Positions 7,471-15,965 of a stretch of 38,691 nt of DNA are shown here, one piece after another. Location: contig NZ_JAFBDK010000025.1 in the NCBI RefSeq assembly GCF_016908195.1, positions 1 to 38,691 of the forward strand, written 5' to 3'. Position 1 is the stretch's first letter. Every line of letters starts with the position of its first letter. The notes below the pieces were generated by a model. That model worked only from the letters and a program-made list of their open reading frames with translations. It had not been told where the DNA came from and searched no databases. Origin of the DNA: Jeotgalibacillus terrae (GTDB lineage: Bacteria > Bacillota > Bacilli > Bacillales > Jeotgalibacillaceae). The position numbers were made by a program, and so were the translations under genes.

Positions 7471-7484
7471 TGCAAGCGATTGCA
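7471..7484 (+). promoter_or_regulatory. cre-like / LacI-family operator ahead of the glucosidase
   Basis: TGCAAGCGATTGCA is an inverted repeat (TGCAA...TTGCA) around a central CG. It matches the CcpA consensus TGNAARCGNWWWCA at all but one position. It lies 11 bp before the ribosome binding site, a position suited to a roadblock or to a dedicated maltose-type repressor. A TTTACA (7428-7433) upstream may be the -35 element, but the -10 is poor. Confidence 0.55.
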
Positions 7485-7507
7485 TAAAATATGGAGGTGC
7501 CGTACTG

Positions 7508-9190
7508 ATGAAAAAAATATGGTGGAAAGAAGCTGTCGGTTATCAGATCTATCCGAGAAGCTTTCAGGATTCGAATGGTGATGGAATTGGTGATCTGCAG
7601 GGTATCGTTCAGCGTCTGGACTACGTAAAAGACCTTGGAATTGATGTGATCTGGATTTGTCCAATGTATCAATCCCCTAACGATGATAACGGCTATGATA
7701 TCTCTGATTACCAGGCGATTATGGATGACTTCGGTACAATGGAGGATTTTGATACCTTATTGAGAGAAGTGCATAAGCGTGATATGAAATTAATTATCGA
7801 TTTTGTACCGAACCATACGAGTGATGAACACCAATGGTTTGTGGAATCCCGCGAGTCTAAGGACAGTCCAAAGCGTGACTGGTACATCTGGCGCGACGGT
7901 AAGAAAGATAAATCAGGGAAAACCATTGCTGAGCCGAATAACTGGGAAAGTATTTTTGGCGGATCTGCGTGGGAATATGATGAGAAAACCGACCAGTATT
8001 ATCTTCACGTGTTCTCTACAAAGCAGCCGGATGTGAACTGGGAAAATTCTGAAGCACGCCAGGCCATTTATGACCAGGTCAATTACTGGCTTGATAAAGG
8101 GATTGACGGCTTCAGAATTGATGCAGTCAGTCATATTAAAAAGCGCAAAAAACTTCCTGACATGCCAAACCCTAAAGAGAAAAAATATGTGTCTTCTTTC
8201 GATATGCATATGAACCAAAAAGGTATCCAGCCTCTTTTAAAAGAGTTCAAAGAAAAAACATACGGCCAGTATGACGTTATGACAGTCGGCGAAGCCAATG
8301 GCGTATCGATCGATGAAGCTGACCTGTGGGTTGGTGAGAAAAAAGGGAAAATGGATATGATATTCCAATTTGAACACCTCGGTCTCTGGGATGCTGAAAC
8401 CAATCTTCAGCTTGATATTGTTGAACTGAAAAAAGTATTGACGAGATGGCAAAAAGGTCTTGAAAACAATGGCTGGAATGCATTGTTTATTGAAAACCAT
8501 GATAAGCCGCGTGTTGTATCAACCTGGGGTAATGATGATGAATTCTGGTATGAAAGTGCAACATCTATGGCAGCGATGTACTTCCTGATGCAGGGTACGC
8601 CATTTATCTATCAGGGTCAGGAAATCGGCATGACAAACGTTCAGTTTGATTCTATCGATGACTATGATGATGTCTCTGCGAAAAACCTATACCGTATCCG
8701 CCGTGAAGATGGTGTAGCGCATGAAGATATTATGCGCATTCTGTGGGCATCTTCACGTGACAACAGCAGAACACCTATGCAGTGGTCTGCTGAAGGTAAT
8801 GCAGGATTTACAACAGGTTCACCATGGATGAAAGTGAACCCGAACTTTAAAGATATTAACGTTGAAGATCAGTTAAAAGATGAAAACTCTGTCCTTTCTT
8901 TCTATAAGCGAATGATTGCACTGAAAAAAGAACATGATATTTTCACTTACGGGATCTATGATCTGATTCTTCCTGAACACCATCAGATCTATGCGTATAC
9001 GAGAACGCTTGAGGATGAAAAAGTTGTTGTACTGACTAATCTTTCAACAAAAGATGCAATCTGTGAGGATCTTGATTTTAAGATCAGCCTTGATCACCTT
9101 CTGCTGAATAACCTTCCTGTAGCCGCACACGACGATACTACAACTGTGGTATTGAAGCCTTATGAAGCAAGAGTATATAAATTATCGTAA
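7508..9190 (+). CDS. GH13 alpha-glucosidase / oligo-alpha-glucosidase (MalL-like)
   Basis: A cytosolic glycosidase of 560 residues that removes glucose from short malto- or isomalto-oligosaccharides. GH13 landmarks are present: the calcium-loop DSNGDGIGD (21-29), DFVPNHTSD (98-106), the nucleophile D205 in GFRIDAVSH, the acid/base E262 in VGEANG and the transition-state D332 in IENHDKPR. It lines up along its length with B. subtilis MalL as I recall it. The residue after the nucleophile is alanine (A206); in this subfamily valine there goes with alpha-1,6 specificity, so alpha-1,4 activity is likely here (inference). The ATG at 7508 has GGAGGTG upstream, and no signal peptide is seen. A cre-like operator precedes it. 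Confidence 0.93.
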   Translation: MKKIWWKEAVGYQIYPRSFQDSNGDGIGDLQGIVQRLDYVKDLGIDVIWICPMYQSPNDDNGYDISDYQAIMDDFGTMEDFDTLLREVHKRDMKLIIDFVPNHTSDEHQWFVESRESKDSPKRDWYIWRDGKKDKSGKTIAEPNNWESIFGGSAWEYDEKTDQYYLHVFSTKQPDVNWENSEARQAIYDQVNYWLDKGIDGFRIDAVSHIKKRKKLPDMPNPKEKKYVSSFDMHMNQKGIQPLLKEFKEKTYGQYDVMTVGEANGVSIDEADLWVGEKKGKMDMIFQFEHLGLWDAETNLQLDIVELKKVLTRWQKGLENNGWNALFIENHDKPRVVSTWGNDDEFWYESATSMAAMYFLMQGTPFIYQGQEIGMTNVQFDSIDDYDDVSAKNLYRIRREDGVAHEDIMRILWASSRDNSRTPMQWSAEGNAGFTTGSPWMKVNPNFKDINVEDQLKDENSVLSFYKRMIALKKEHDIFTYGIYDLILPEHHQIYAYTRTLEDEKVVVLTNLSTKDAICEDLDFKISLDHLLLNNLPVAAHDDTTTVVLKPYEARVYKLS

Positions 9191-9198
9191 GTTACAGA

Positions 9199-9224
9199 GA
9201 CTGTCCAATTGGGCAGTCTTTTTG
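9199..9224 (+). terminator. Rho-independent terminator of the glucosidase gene
   Basis: GACTGTCC and GGGCAGTC pair (one G-U) around an AATT loop and are followed by TTTTTG. It begins 8 bp past the stop codon. Confidence 0.9.
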
Positions 9225-9362
9225 TATTGAAAAAAATGGACAGTCAATATTTCATTCATGTCATTTTTATGAACCAGTCTATTAAATCATAGCATTCAAG
9301 AGTATAGAATACTATTAACGACTTTAATACGCTTACATGAAATTTTTCATTCTATAAAAATA

Positions 9363-9371
9363 TGTTATAAT
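9363..9371 (+). promoter_or_regulatory. Extended -10 promoter of the SulP gene
   Basis: TGTTATAAT combines TGn with a perfect TATAAT (9366-9371). The -35 region (TTTTTC, 9343-9348) is weak. It would give a leader of about 70 nt before the TTG start. Confidence 0.6.
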
Positions 9372-9449
9372 TCTTCTCGTTATAAACGGACCCTGACTTT
9401 TCTGAGAGTGAAAAGTCGAAAAAATATATTTAAAGGAGAGATTATTAAA

Positions 9450-10925
9450 TTGGATTTAACTAAATATAAACAGGAATGGTTTGGTAACGTGCGCGGGGAC
9501 ATTATGTCCGGTATACTTGTGGCCCTTGCATTAATCCCTGAAGCCATTGCCTTCTCAATCATTGCAGGTGTTGACCCGATGGTTGGACTTTATGCTGCTT
9601 TTTGTATCGCTGTTGTCATTGCATTTATCGGAGGCCGTCCTGGAATGATCTCTGGTGCGACTGGTGCGATGGCTCTTCTAATGGTCACGCTCGTTGCTGA
9701 TCACGGGCTACAGTATTTATTCGCTGCGACCATTTTGACCGGATTCATTCAGCTGATTATGGGTGTGTTAAAGCTCGGGAAGCTGATGCGCTTTATTCCA
9801 AATTCGGTTATGATCGGTTTTGTTAATGCACTGGCAATTTTGATCTTTATGGCTCAGCTTGAACAGTTCGAAGGTGCCGGGTGGATTATGTATGGATTAG
9901 TGGCGGTGTCACTTGCAATTATTTATCTTGTACCGAGGTTTTTCAAGGCAATTCCTTCCCCATTGATTGCCATCATTGTGGTGACTGGATTTGTCATGGC
10001 TACAGGTGTTGGAACGAAAACTGTCGGTGATATGGGAACGATCTCACAAACCCTCCCTTCTTTCCTGATTCCAAATGTGCCATTTACATTTGAAACACTG
10101 ATGATTATTCTACCTTATTCAATTTCACTTGCAATAGTAGGTCTGCTTGAGTCTCTCCTTACAGCTCAGATTGTGGATGATATGACTGACACACCAAGTG
10201 ATAAGAATAAAGAAGCGCGAGGTCAGGGTATTGCGAATATGGTTACCGGATGCTTTGGCGGTATGGCAGGTTGTGCGATGATTGGACAGGCTGTAATCAA
10301 TGTAAAGTCAGGTGGACGCGGTCGTCTGTCCTCTTTTACTGCAGGTATTGTCCTGCTTGGGTTGATTATGATTCTGACTGATATTGTTGTACAGATACCG
10401 ATGGCTGTTCTCGTTGGTGTCATGATTATGGTATCTATCGGTACATTTGACTGGAACTCTCTAATGAGACTCCATAAGGTGCCAAGGTCGGATGCTGCAG
10501 TCATGATCGTGACTGTTGCGACAGTTGTGATTACTCATGATTTATCAATCGGTGTACTTGCAGGGGTACTTCTGAGTGCGATTTTCTTTGCTGCAAAAAT
10601 TTCTAAAGTACACATCGACAAAGAAATTGACGAGGCCGCTTCAATGATTACTTACCGCGTTGACGGTCAGATTTTCTTTGCTTCAGTGACTGATTTTGTA
10701 TCTGCAATTGATTACGATACTAAAGGGATCGATACAGTTATTTTTGATTTTAAAAAGGCGCATTTATGGGATGATTCAGCCATTCATGCAGTTGATAAAG
10801 TTGCAATTAAATTACAGCAGAATGGTGTTAAAGTTAAATTAACAGGATTAAATGAAGAGAGTAATGAGCTGGTTGATCAGCTTTCAGTATATGATCAGCC
10901 GGGCGCTAAAGCTTCAGGACATTAA
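9450..10925 (+). CDS. SulP/SLC26 family anion transporter with STAS domain
   Basis: A 491-residue transporter, likely for sulfate, bicarbonate or another anion. About ten to twelve membrane helices fill residues 15-400, with the SulP motifs [20 protein letters not shown] near the start and [23 protein letters not shown] in the centre. A short cytoplasmic STAS domain (about 410-485; [21 protein letters not shown]) closes the protein. I choose the TTG at 9450 because AAAGGAGAG ends 9 bp before it. A GTG at 9408 would add 14 residues but has no ribosome binding site. The gene has its own promoter and terminator. The substrate cannot be settled from sequence. Confidence 0.9.
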   Translation: MDLTKYKQEWFGNVRGDIMSGILVALALIPEAIAFSIIAGVDPMVGLYAAFCIAVVIAFIGGRPGMISGATGAMALLMVTLVADHGLQYLFAATILTGFIQLIMGVLKLGKLMRFIPNSVMIGFVNALAILIFMAQLEQFEGAGWIMYGLVAVSLAIIYLVPRFFKAIPSPLIAIIVVTGFVMATGVGTKTVGDMGTISQTLPSFLIPNVPFTFETLMIILPYSISLAIVGLLESLLTAQIVDDMTDTPSDKNKEARGQGIANMVTGCFGGMAGCAMIGQAVINVKSGGRGRLSSFTAGIVLLGLIMILTDIVVQIPMAVLVGVMIMVSIGTFDWNSLMRLHKVPRSDAAVMIVTVATVVITHDLSIGVLAGVLLSAIFFAAKISKVHIDKEIDEAASMITYRVDGQIFFASVTDFVSAIDYDTKGIDTVIFDFKKAHLWDDSAIHAVDKVAIKLQQNGVKVKLTGLNEESNELVDQLSVYDQPGAKASGH

Positions 10926-10933
10926 TCCGCTCT

Positions 10934-10970
10934 CCCCCTGATACCGGTTCGTATCAGGGGGTTATTATTT
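10934..10970 (+). terminator. Strong terminator of the SulP gene
   Basis: CCCCCTGATAC (10934-10944) and GTATCAGGGGG (10951-10961) form a perfect 11-bp stem, followed by TTATTATTT. Confidence 0.95.
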
Positions 10971-11014
10971 GATAAAACATACAGCCCGAATTAACTAAAT
11001 ATTCAATTTTATAA

Positions 11015-11043
11015 TTGAAAGCGCTTACTTTTTTGTATATAAT
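11015..11043 (+). promoter_or_regulatory. Sigma-A promoter overlapped by a perfect cre site
   Basis: TTGAAA (11015-11020) and TATAAT (11038-11043) are separated by exactly 17 bp. TTGAAAGCGCTTACT (11015-11029) fits the CcpA consensus WTGNAANCGNWNNCW completely and covers the -35 element, so glucose repression of the downstream small gene is expected. Confidence 0.8.
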
Positions 11044-11076
11044 CAGACTACCTGCAGATGAACGGAGTGGATCTGG

Positions 11077-11205
11077 ATGAAAAAAGATCAGTTGCTTCAG
11101 CGTTTGGAAGAGGTTGCATCACGTGAGGAAAAGCCGGGCGGTATTCAAAATTATTTTATCTTAAGTCTTGGGATAGCGGCAGTTATGCTTCATACACTTT
11201 TATAA
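11077..11205 (+). CDS. 42-residue single-pass membrane peptide, CcpA-controlled
   Basis: A short gene of 43 codons. The N-half is charged (MKKDQLLQRLEEVASREEK) and the C-half is one hydrophobic helix (YFILSLGIAAVMLHTLL) that runs to the very end. CGGAG lies 10 bp upstream of the ATG. The promoter is near-consensus and overlapped by a cre site, and a terminator follows at once. This clean single-gene transcription unit is the main reason to believe in so small a gene. No family is recognised. A small inner-membrane regulator or a partner of a sugar-related system is possible, but nothing shows it. Confidence 0.65.
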   Translation: MKKDQLLQRLEEVASREEKPGGIQNYFILSLGIAAVMLHTLL

Positions 11206-11211
11206 CGACAC

Positions 11212-11245
11212 GAAGTCTTCCGGATGAGCCGGAAAGCTTCTTTTA
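11212..11245 (+). terminator. Terminator of the 42-residue peptide gene
   Basis: TTCCGG/CCGGAA (11218-11223/11229-11234), extended by GAAG/CTTC after a two-base mismatch, is followed by TTTTACTTTTT. The convergent Nudix gene ends inside the T-rich tail at 11243. Confidence 0.75.
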
Positions 11246-11707
11246 CTTTTTCCCAAAGTTCGAAAGATGATCTGCTGAATCTCTAAGCATCTTCTTAATT
11301 CTCGGACTGATACCTTCCGGAAGTTCATTCGGCGGAAAGAAGTCAGTCTCTATTGTTTCAATTCCATCTGCAGTTAATTCGCCGCTGATATCTTTTGAAT
11401 AGTAAACGACAGTTACCGCAAAAAATTCATCACCATTTGGCAGCTTTACATAATAGTCTTCTCCGGACAAAACAGTCACCAGTTCAAGCGTGCCGATTTC
11501 AATACCAGTCTCTTCTTTCACTTCTCTTCTTGCAGCTGCTTCAGTTGATTCACCGAGTTCAATCAGTCCACCGGGCAGTCCCCACACACCATCAGGCCGT
11601 TTCTGCAGAAGAATATTACCTTTATCATTGAATGCCACTACTGTGACACCAACCAGGTTAACCGGGTCGTGTCCGATCTTCTGTCTCAGGTTTTTTATGT
11701 AATCCAT
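11243..11707 (-). CDS. Nudix hydrolase
   Basis: A 154-residue enzyme that splits nucleoside-diphosphate-linked substrates. The full Nudix box is at 47-69: GLIELGE, then REVKEETGI, fitting GX5EX7REUXEEXGU with E62, E65 and E66 as metal ligands. The N-terminal strand VGVTVVAFNDKGNILLQKR and the GVWGLPGG lead-in are typical. It resembles the ADP-ribose or (d)NTP clean-up type, but the substrate is not predictable. The ATG follows GGGGTGG. The gene stands alone between two terminators. Confidence 0.92.
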   Translation of the reverse strand: MDYIKNLRQKIGHDPVNLVGVTVVAFNDKGNILLQKRPDGVWGLPGGLIELGESTEAAARREVKEETGIEIGTLELVTVLSGEDYYVKLPNGDEFFAVTVVYYSKDISGELTADGIETIETDFFPPNELPEGISPRIKKMLRDSADHLSNFGKK

Positions 11708-11753
11708 GCTCCCACCCCTTTTAAAGTATGATAACCTATCGCTTCACATAAAT

Positions 11754-11788
11754 AAAAGCAGTTCCGCAAAGTAGACGGAACTGCTTTT
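11754..11788 (-). terminator. Terminator of the azoreductase gene
   Basis: AAAAGCAGTTCCG (11754-11766) and CGGAACTGCTTTT (11776-11788) make a perfect 13-bp stem with A/T tails on both sides. It ends azoR leftward and insulates the Nudix gene. Confidence 0.93.
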
Positions 11789-11795
11789 GAATATA

Positions 11796-12434
11796 TTATC
11801 GTGCTGCTACTGCACTTAAGTCTTTTGCAACTTCAACAACGCGCTTGAAGCCCTGTTCTTTAATTTCTTCTGTGCGGTCAACATACTGATTATGTCCTTC
11901 AATAATGACATCAGTCTGCTGCTGGATACCAAAGAAGCCAAGTGCATTTTTGATAAAGTTAACACTCATTTCAGCACCCTGCATTGCTGGAGCTGAGTAG
12001 TCTCCGCCACGTGCATTCAGCAGGATTGCACGCTTGTCACCCATAAGCCCCTGGGGACCTTCTGCAGTGTAGCGGAATGTCTCACCTGAACGGAACAGAT
12101 AGTCCATGTACGTGTGAAGGACTGCAGGTACCGTAAAGTTCCATAGCGGGAATGCGAAAACTACAACATCCGCCTGCTTGAAACGGTCAAGATGACTGTT
12201 AGCGATTGTCAGAACATTCTCCTCTTTTTCATTCAATGGCGCGCTTTCCGCTGACTTGAACTGTGCAGCCAGGAAGTCCTGACCAATGTATGGAAGTTCT
12301 TCGTTATATAGATCGACATGGTCGATTGTAATCTCTTCATTATTTTTAATTTCTTCTAAAAACAGGTCGTGCATTTTTGCAGATACTGATTGATCTGATG
12401 GTCGGTTGTTTGCTTTGACTAGTAGTACTCTCAT
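11796..12434 (-). CDS. azoR: FMN-dependent NADH-azoreductase
   Basis: A flavodoxin-fold quinone/azo reductase of 212 residues. It reduces quinones and azo bonds by two-electron transfer and protects against thiol-reactive quinones. Visible marks are the N-terminal strand MRVLLVKANNRP, the FMN-binding FPLWNFTVPAVLHTYMDYLFRSGETFRY (about 96-123) and LNARGGDYS. The ATG at 12434 has AAAGGAG upstream. Only 43 bp separate the start from a dispersed repeat (12477-12650), so part of the promoter may lie at the repeat edge. One of six redox-defence reductases in this window. Confidence 0.93.
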   Translation of the reverse strand: MRVLLVKANNRPSDQSVSAKMHDLFLEEIKNNEEITIDHVDLYNEELPYIGQDFLAAQFKSAESAPLNEKEENVLTIANSHLDRFKQADVVVFAFPLWNFTVPAVLHTYMDYLFRSGETFRYTAEGPQGLMGDKRAILLNARGGDYSAPAMQGAEMSVNFIKNALGFFGIQQQTDVIIEGHNQYVDRTEEIKEQGFKRVVEVAKDLSAVAAR

Positions 12435-12476
12435 GATGAAAAACTCCTTTTTAAATGATTATTACATAATGTTAGT

Positions 12477-12650
12477 CTCTGTTTAGTCGTGCAGTTGATT
12501 TCCGCTTCAGGGGAACGCTTTCCGCATGAGCCGTCTTTTGGCTCCGATTCAATCGGACCTCCTCGAGCTTCGCTCTGCGGGGTCTCACCTGTCCGACTTC
12601 TCCTGCTGGAGTCGTCCCCTTCCGCTACAATCAACTGCTGTGCTAAACAT
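12477..12650 (+). repeat. Dispersed ~175-bp repeat, copy A
   Basis: This copy has imperfect 20-bp terminal inverted repeats: GTTTAGtcgtGCAGTTGATT at 12481-12500 and AATCAACTGCtgtgCTAAAC at 12629-12648 (16 of 20 match). Inside are the family core segments CTTTCCGCATGAGCC, a GAGCC/GGCTC hairpin, CGGACCTCCTCG and GCGGGGTCTCACCTGTC. Copies B (21924-22105) and D (26966-27146, inverted) are close relatives, and C (17191-17320) is more distant. No coding capacity is credible. It lies between the spoVR terminator and azoR and accounts for most of this 316-bp gene-free gap. Confidence 0.9.
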
Positions 12651-12722
12651 GATTTAACTTTAATAAGTTGCAATGCTAAATACATATTTTCATTTATCTC
12701 GAATACAGAACAATACTAAAAC

Positions 12723-12750
12723 AAAAAGCAGATCATTTCAATTGATCTGC
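12723..12750 (-). terminator. Terminator of spoVR
   Basis: GCAGATCA (12728-12735) and TGATCTGC (12743-12750) pair and are followed on the minus strand by TTTTTG. The stem abuts the spoVR stop codon (12751-12753). Confidence 0.9.
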
Positions 12751-14118
12751 TCAAGTTGTATAGTCAACCTGTTTTTTATATACCCCGCGGCCGCTGCATG
12801 TAAAACAAAAAGTTTTCTGATTGACCACTGTTTCAAAGTGAACTGTTCTTCCCCAAAGTTGATAGATATAATGAAGCACTTTTTCAAGGTAATGAAGATC
12901 AAGTTCATTTCCTTCATAAGCGTGTCTAATATAGAGCTCACCGTTTTTCATGTAATCACCGTCTTCAACGTATAAACATGGAAATCCGCCATTTACTCTG
13001 GACTGGATCAATTCATCTCTGACCGCTTCAAAATCCTTATCAGTAATTTTATAATCTTTACCGAACTGCTGAAATAAATAAAGGTCTTCCTGTCGTGAAA
13101 ACTCGTTTGTGAAGTAATTTCTGATAAATGACTGGTCTGACTCAAGTTCTCTCACTTCAAAAAGTTTTTTTCTGCCCGCGTCTTTACCATGTTGGTCTGC
13201 TTCTTTTTTTTCAATATCCTGAAGCAGTTTTAATCCAAGATAATATGGATTAATTGATGTTTTAGAAGGCTGGACAACGTTTGCGTTAAGCTTTGCATAT
13301 TCAATGGTTTCCTCTTCAGTCAGCGGCAGCTCCCTCATGATTTTCTGGTGCCAGTAAGTTGCCCAGCCTTCATTTAGGATTTTTGTTTCAAGCTGAGGCC
13401 AGAAATACAGCATTTCTTCACGTACCATCGTCATAATATCTCTCTGCCACTCTTCTAGTTCTTTGCTGTGTGACTGAATAAAAAGCATGAGATCTTTCTC
13501 AGGCTGGGGAGGGAATCTCTTTTTCTTTTCTTTTTCATCCTGTTGTGGCATTTCGTCCCATAAATCACTATATGGTTCCGGTGTTTTCTTTATCTGTCTG
13601 TCATCTGACTGCTGTTCTACTGCTTTAAAAAGCAGTGGATCCACATGCTCTTCAATTGCGAGTACCGCATTAAGAAATTCTTCTACTTTTTTAATACCGT
13701 ATTTTTTTTCATAAGCTTTGATCCGCTCAGATGTAGCACTCATTTGTTTAATCATGTCACGGTTTGTCTGACTGAACCTGATGTTGTTTTTAAAGAAGTC
13801 ACTGTGAGCGAGGACGTGAGCAATAATCAACTTATTTTGTATCAGTGTATTTGTATCAAGTAAAAAGGCATAGCACGGGTTGGTATTAATTACAAGTTCA
13901 TAGATCTTACTCAATCCAAGATCATACTGCATTTTCATTTTATGATATTGTTTTCCGAAGCTCCAGTGGGAAAATCTCGCAGGCATTCCGTACGCACCGA
14001 ATGTATATATGACTGATGCAGGACAGATCTCATAGCGCATCGGGTAATAGTCAAGACCGAATCCTTTTGCAATTTCAGTGACTTCATCAATCGCTGCAGC
14101 CAGTACTTTTGAGTCCAC
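12751..14118 (-). CDS. spoVR: SpoVR family protein (stage V sporulation, spore cortex)
   Basis: A 455-residue protein of the SpoVR/YcgB family, needed for normal spore cortex formation in B. subtilis; its biochemistry is unknown. The conserved start ([41 protein letters not shown], about 25-65) and [12 protein letters not shown] are present, followed by the charged linker and [17 protein letters not shown]. The start is GTG at 14118, with GAGGTGA just upstream; the longer frame begins inside that site. In many bacteria SpoVR works alongside the PrkA and YhbH families, both encoded 15-20 kb to the right. A terminator follows directly. Confidence 0.95.
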   Translation of the reverse strand: MDSKVLAAAIDEVTEIAKGFGLDYYPMRYEICPASVIYTFGAYGMPARFSHWSFGKQYHKMKMQYDLGLSKIYELVINTNPCYAFLLDTNTLIQNKLIIAHVLAHSDFFKNNIRFSQTNRDMIKQMSATSERIKAYEKKYGIKKVEEFLNAVLAIEEHVDPLLFKAVEQQSDDRQIKKTPEPYSDLWDEMPQQDEKEKKKRFPPQPEKDLMLFIQSHSKELEEWQRDIMTMVREEMLYFWPQLETKILNEGWATYWHQKIMRELPLTEEETIEYAKLNANVVQPSKTSINPYYLGLKLLQDIEKKEADQHGKDAGRKKLFEVRELESDQSFIRNYFTNEFSRQEDLYLFQQFGKDYKITDKDFEAVRDELIQSRVNGGFPCLYVEDGDYMKNGELYIRHAYEGNELDLHYLEKVLHYIYQLWGRTVHFETVVNQKTFCFTCSGRGVYKKQVDYTT

Positions 14119-14171
14119 GCAAATCACCTCTTATACATGATATTCCGCGAATCCCAATAGTATTACATTAC

Positions 14172-14201
14172 AAAATAAAACCGGAAGCCTCCGCTCCCGG
14201 T
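14172..14201 (-). terminator. Terminator of the quinone-reductase-like gene
   Basis: ACCGGGAG and CTTCCGGT (14180-14201, minus strand, one G-U) are followed by TTTTATTTT. Confidence 0.88.
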
Positions 14202-14206
14202 CTTCT

Positions 14207-15187
14207 TTAATGGATTTCTGCAACAATTTTGCCCTTTACTTTCCTGGTCTCGAGCTCTTCAAGTCCTGCAGGTACTTCTTCCAGCGAAATAACCTGATTG
14301 ACCAGACTTTCAATTTCACCTTTAGCCAGCAGCTCAACCAGATGATCACCAATCGTCTTAAGTAACTTTTCTTCATCAGAATTACCTGACTGGTAAACGC
14401 TGCCAAGTGCTACATGGTGAAATGAGATCGGGTGCGCAAATGAGATTGATTCATTCATTTCAGGCTGACCTGCAATAAATGCGATATGTCCATTATACGC
14501 AAGAGTCTCAAGGGATTTCGTAGCATTTTCACGGCCTACCGTATCCAGCACATAGTTCACGCCCAAGCCATCTGTATACTCTTTTACCTTCTCAACAAAG
14601 TCCTGCTTTTTATAATCAATCGCGTAATCAGCTCCAAGCTGTTTGACATAATCATGATTTTTCTCTGAAGCTGTTGTAATAACTTTTAACCCTGCATACT
14701 TCGCAAGCTGAATGGCAAACCCGCCTACTCCGCCTGCGCCTGCGTGAATCAGAATCGACTTTTCCTTTTGAATATGGAGTTTGAAAAACAATGCCTGGTA
14801 AGCTGTATAGGCAGCGACCGGCAGTGCTGCAGCGTCTGTGAATGAAACTTCTTCCGGCAGGACCGAAACGGTATGTGCTTTTGTTACGATATATTCAGCA
14901 AACGCACCTTTTCGGGTCATGTCTGCAAGAAATACGACACGGTCCCCATTTTTAACATCCGTTACTTCTGAACCGGTTTCTTCAATGATTCCTGCTGCAT
15001 CCAGCCCCAGAACATGAGGGTAACTCCAGGCCGGCGATCCGTTTTGTCCTGTTTTATAATCGACCGGATTCAATCCGGCTGCCTTTACTTTTACAAGAAT
15101 TTCATCTACTGCAGGAACGGGTTTTTCAAATTCCTCAACCTTCATGTCCCTCCATGTTCCTTTATCCTTTAATAACAGTGCTTTCAT
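14207..15187 (-). CDS. NADPH:quinone reductase-like medium-chain dehydrogenase
   Basis: A 326-residue enzyme of the MDR superfamily. It has the GroES-like N-domain (PVPAVDEILVKVKAAGLNPVDYK) and a Rossmann domain with the NADP loop HAGAGGVGGFAIQLAKYAG. The catalytic and structural zinc cysteines of alcohol dehydrogenases are absent, which places it with quinone oxidoreductases and enone reductases (zeta-crystallin group). The ATG at 15187 is chosen for the AAAGGAGGA site upstream; the frame open to 15226 precedes it. The gene is monocistronic. The substrate is unknown. Confidence 0.9.
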   Translation of the reverse strand: MKALLLKDKGTWRDMKVEEFEKPVPAVDEILVKVKAAGLNPVDYKTGQNGSPAWSYPHVLGLDAAGIIEETGSEVTDVKNGDRVVFLADMTRKGAFAEYIVTKAHTVSVLPEEVSFTDAAALPVAAYTAYQALFFKLHIQKEKSILIHAGAGGVGGFAIQLAKYAGLKVITTASEKNHDYVKQLGADYAIDYKKQDFVEKVKEYTDGLGVNYVLDTVGRENATKSLETLAYNGHIAFIAGQPEMNESISFAHPISFHHVALGSVYQSGNSDEEKLLKTIGDHLVELLAKGEIESLVNQVISLEEVPAGLEELETRKVKGKIVAEIH

Positions 15188-15267
15188 GATGAAGTCCTCC
15201 TTTTGTCTTTCTTTTGTGTTACCCATTTTAAAAGCGGCTCAATCAGTCTGATGTACTTGCAGACATG

Positions 15268-15296
15268 CAAAAAACCGGAACGAGTGTATTCCGGTT
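15268..15296 (-). terminator. Terminator of yhcYZ
   Basis: AACCGGAA (15273-15280) and TTCCGGTT (15289-15296) are followed on the minus strand by TTTTTTGC, 5 bp beyond the yhcZ stop codon. Confidence 0.92.
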
Positions 15297-15300
15297 TCAT

Positions 15301-15954
15301 CTACAACCTTCTATCAGGTGAAGCGAGTCCGTGTCTGACTGCATAGAGCGCAGCCTGCGTACGGTCTGATACTTCAAGCTTTGAGAAAAGATTGGATATA
15401 TGCGTTTTCACTGTTTTCTCTGTAATAAACAGTGAAGAAGCAATCTCTTTATTACTTTTCCCTTTCGCAAGCTCAAGCAGCACATCTTTCTCTCTTTTTG
15501 TCAGTTGATGAATTTCATGAGGAGACTGCTGTTCCGGGTCAGCCCTTGTCATCAGGTGGCTGGTGGCCTTTGGGTGAAGCGTATTTTCACCTTTTACAAG
15601 TTTCCTGATTGAGTCGGCAAGTTCATCAGGCTCTATATCCTTCAACTGATAACCTGCAGCACCTGCTTCAATGGCAGGCACCACATGATCCTGATCCGAA
15701 AAGCTTGTCAGCATCATGATCTCTGTTGATGGCAGTGCACGCTTAATCTCTCTCGTTGCTTCGATTCCGTCCATCTCAGGCATCACGAGGTCCATGAGTA
15801 CGACATCCGGTTGAAACTTCTTCACCATCGCAACTGCCTCTACTCCATTTTTTGCTTCTCCGACAATTTCAATATCTTTTTGTGTTTTTAAAAAGAAAAC
15901 GAGTCCTCTTCTTACAACATGATGATCATCAGCGATCAGTAATTTTATCGTCAC
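15301..15954 (-). CDS. yhcZ: NarL/LuxR-type response regulator YhcZ
   Basis: A 217-residue DNA-binding response regulator. The receiver domain (about 3-120) has the acidic pair D9/D10, phospho-acceptor D55 in VVLMDLVMPEMDG and the conserved K105. A LuxR helix-turn-helix follows (about 147-210; LTKREKDVLLELAKGKSNKEI). The start is GTG at 15954 with AGGAGG upstream. The site overlaps the stop codon of the kinase gene 12 bp before, so the pair is translationally linked. In B. subtilis the homologous yhcYZ sit next to pgcA, as here. Target genes are unknown. Confidence 0.93.
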   Translation of the reverse strand: MTIKLLIADDHHVVRRGLVFFLKTQKDIEIVGEAKNGVEAVAMVKKFQPDVVLMDLVMPEMDGIEATREIKRALPSTEIMMLTSFSDQDHVVPAIEAGAAGYQLKDIEPDELADSIRKLVKGENTLHPKATSHLMTRADPEQQSPHEIHQLTKREKDVLLELAKGKSNKEIASSLFITEKTVKTHISNLFSKLEVSDRTQAALYAVRHGLASPDRRL

Positions 15955-15965
15955 TGCAGTTCCTC

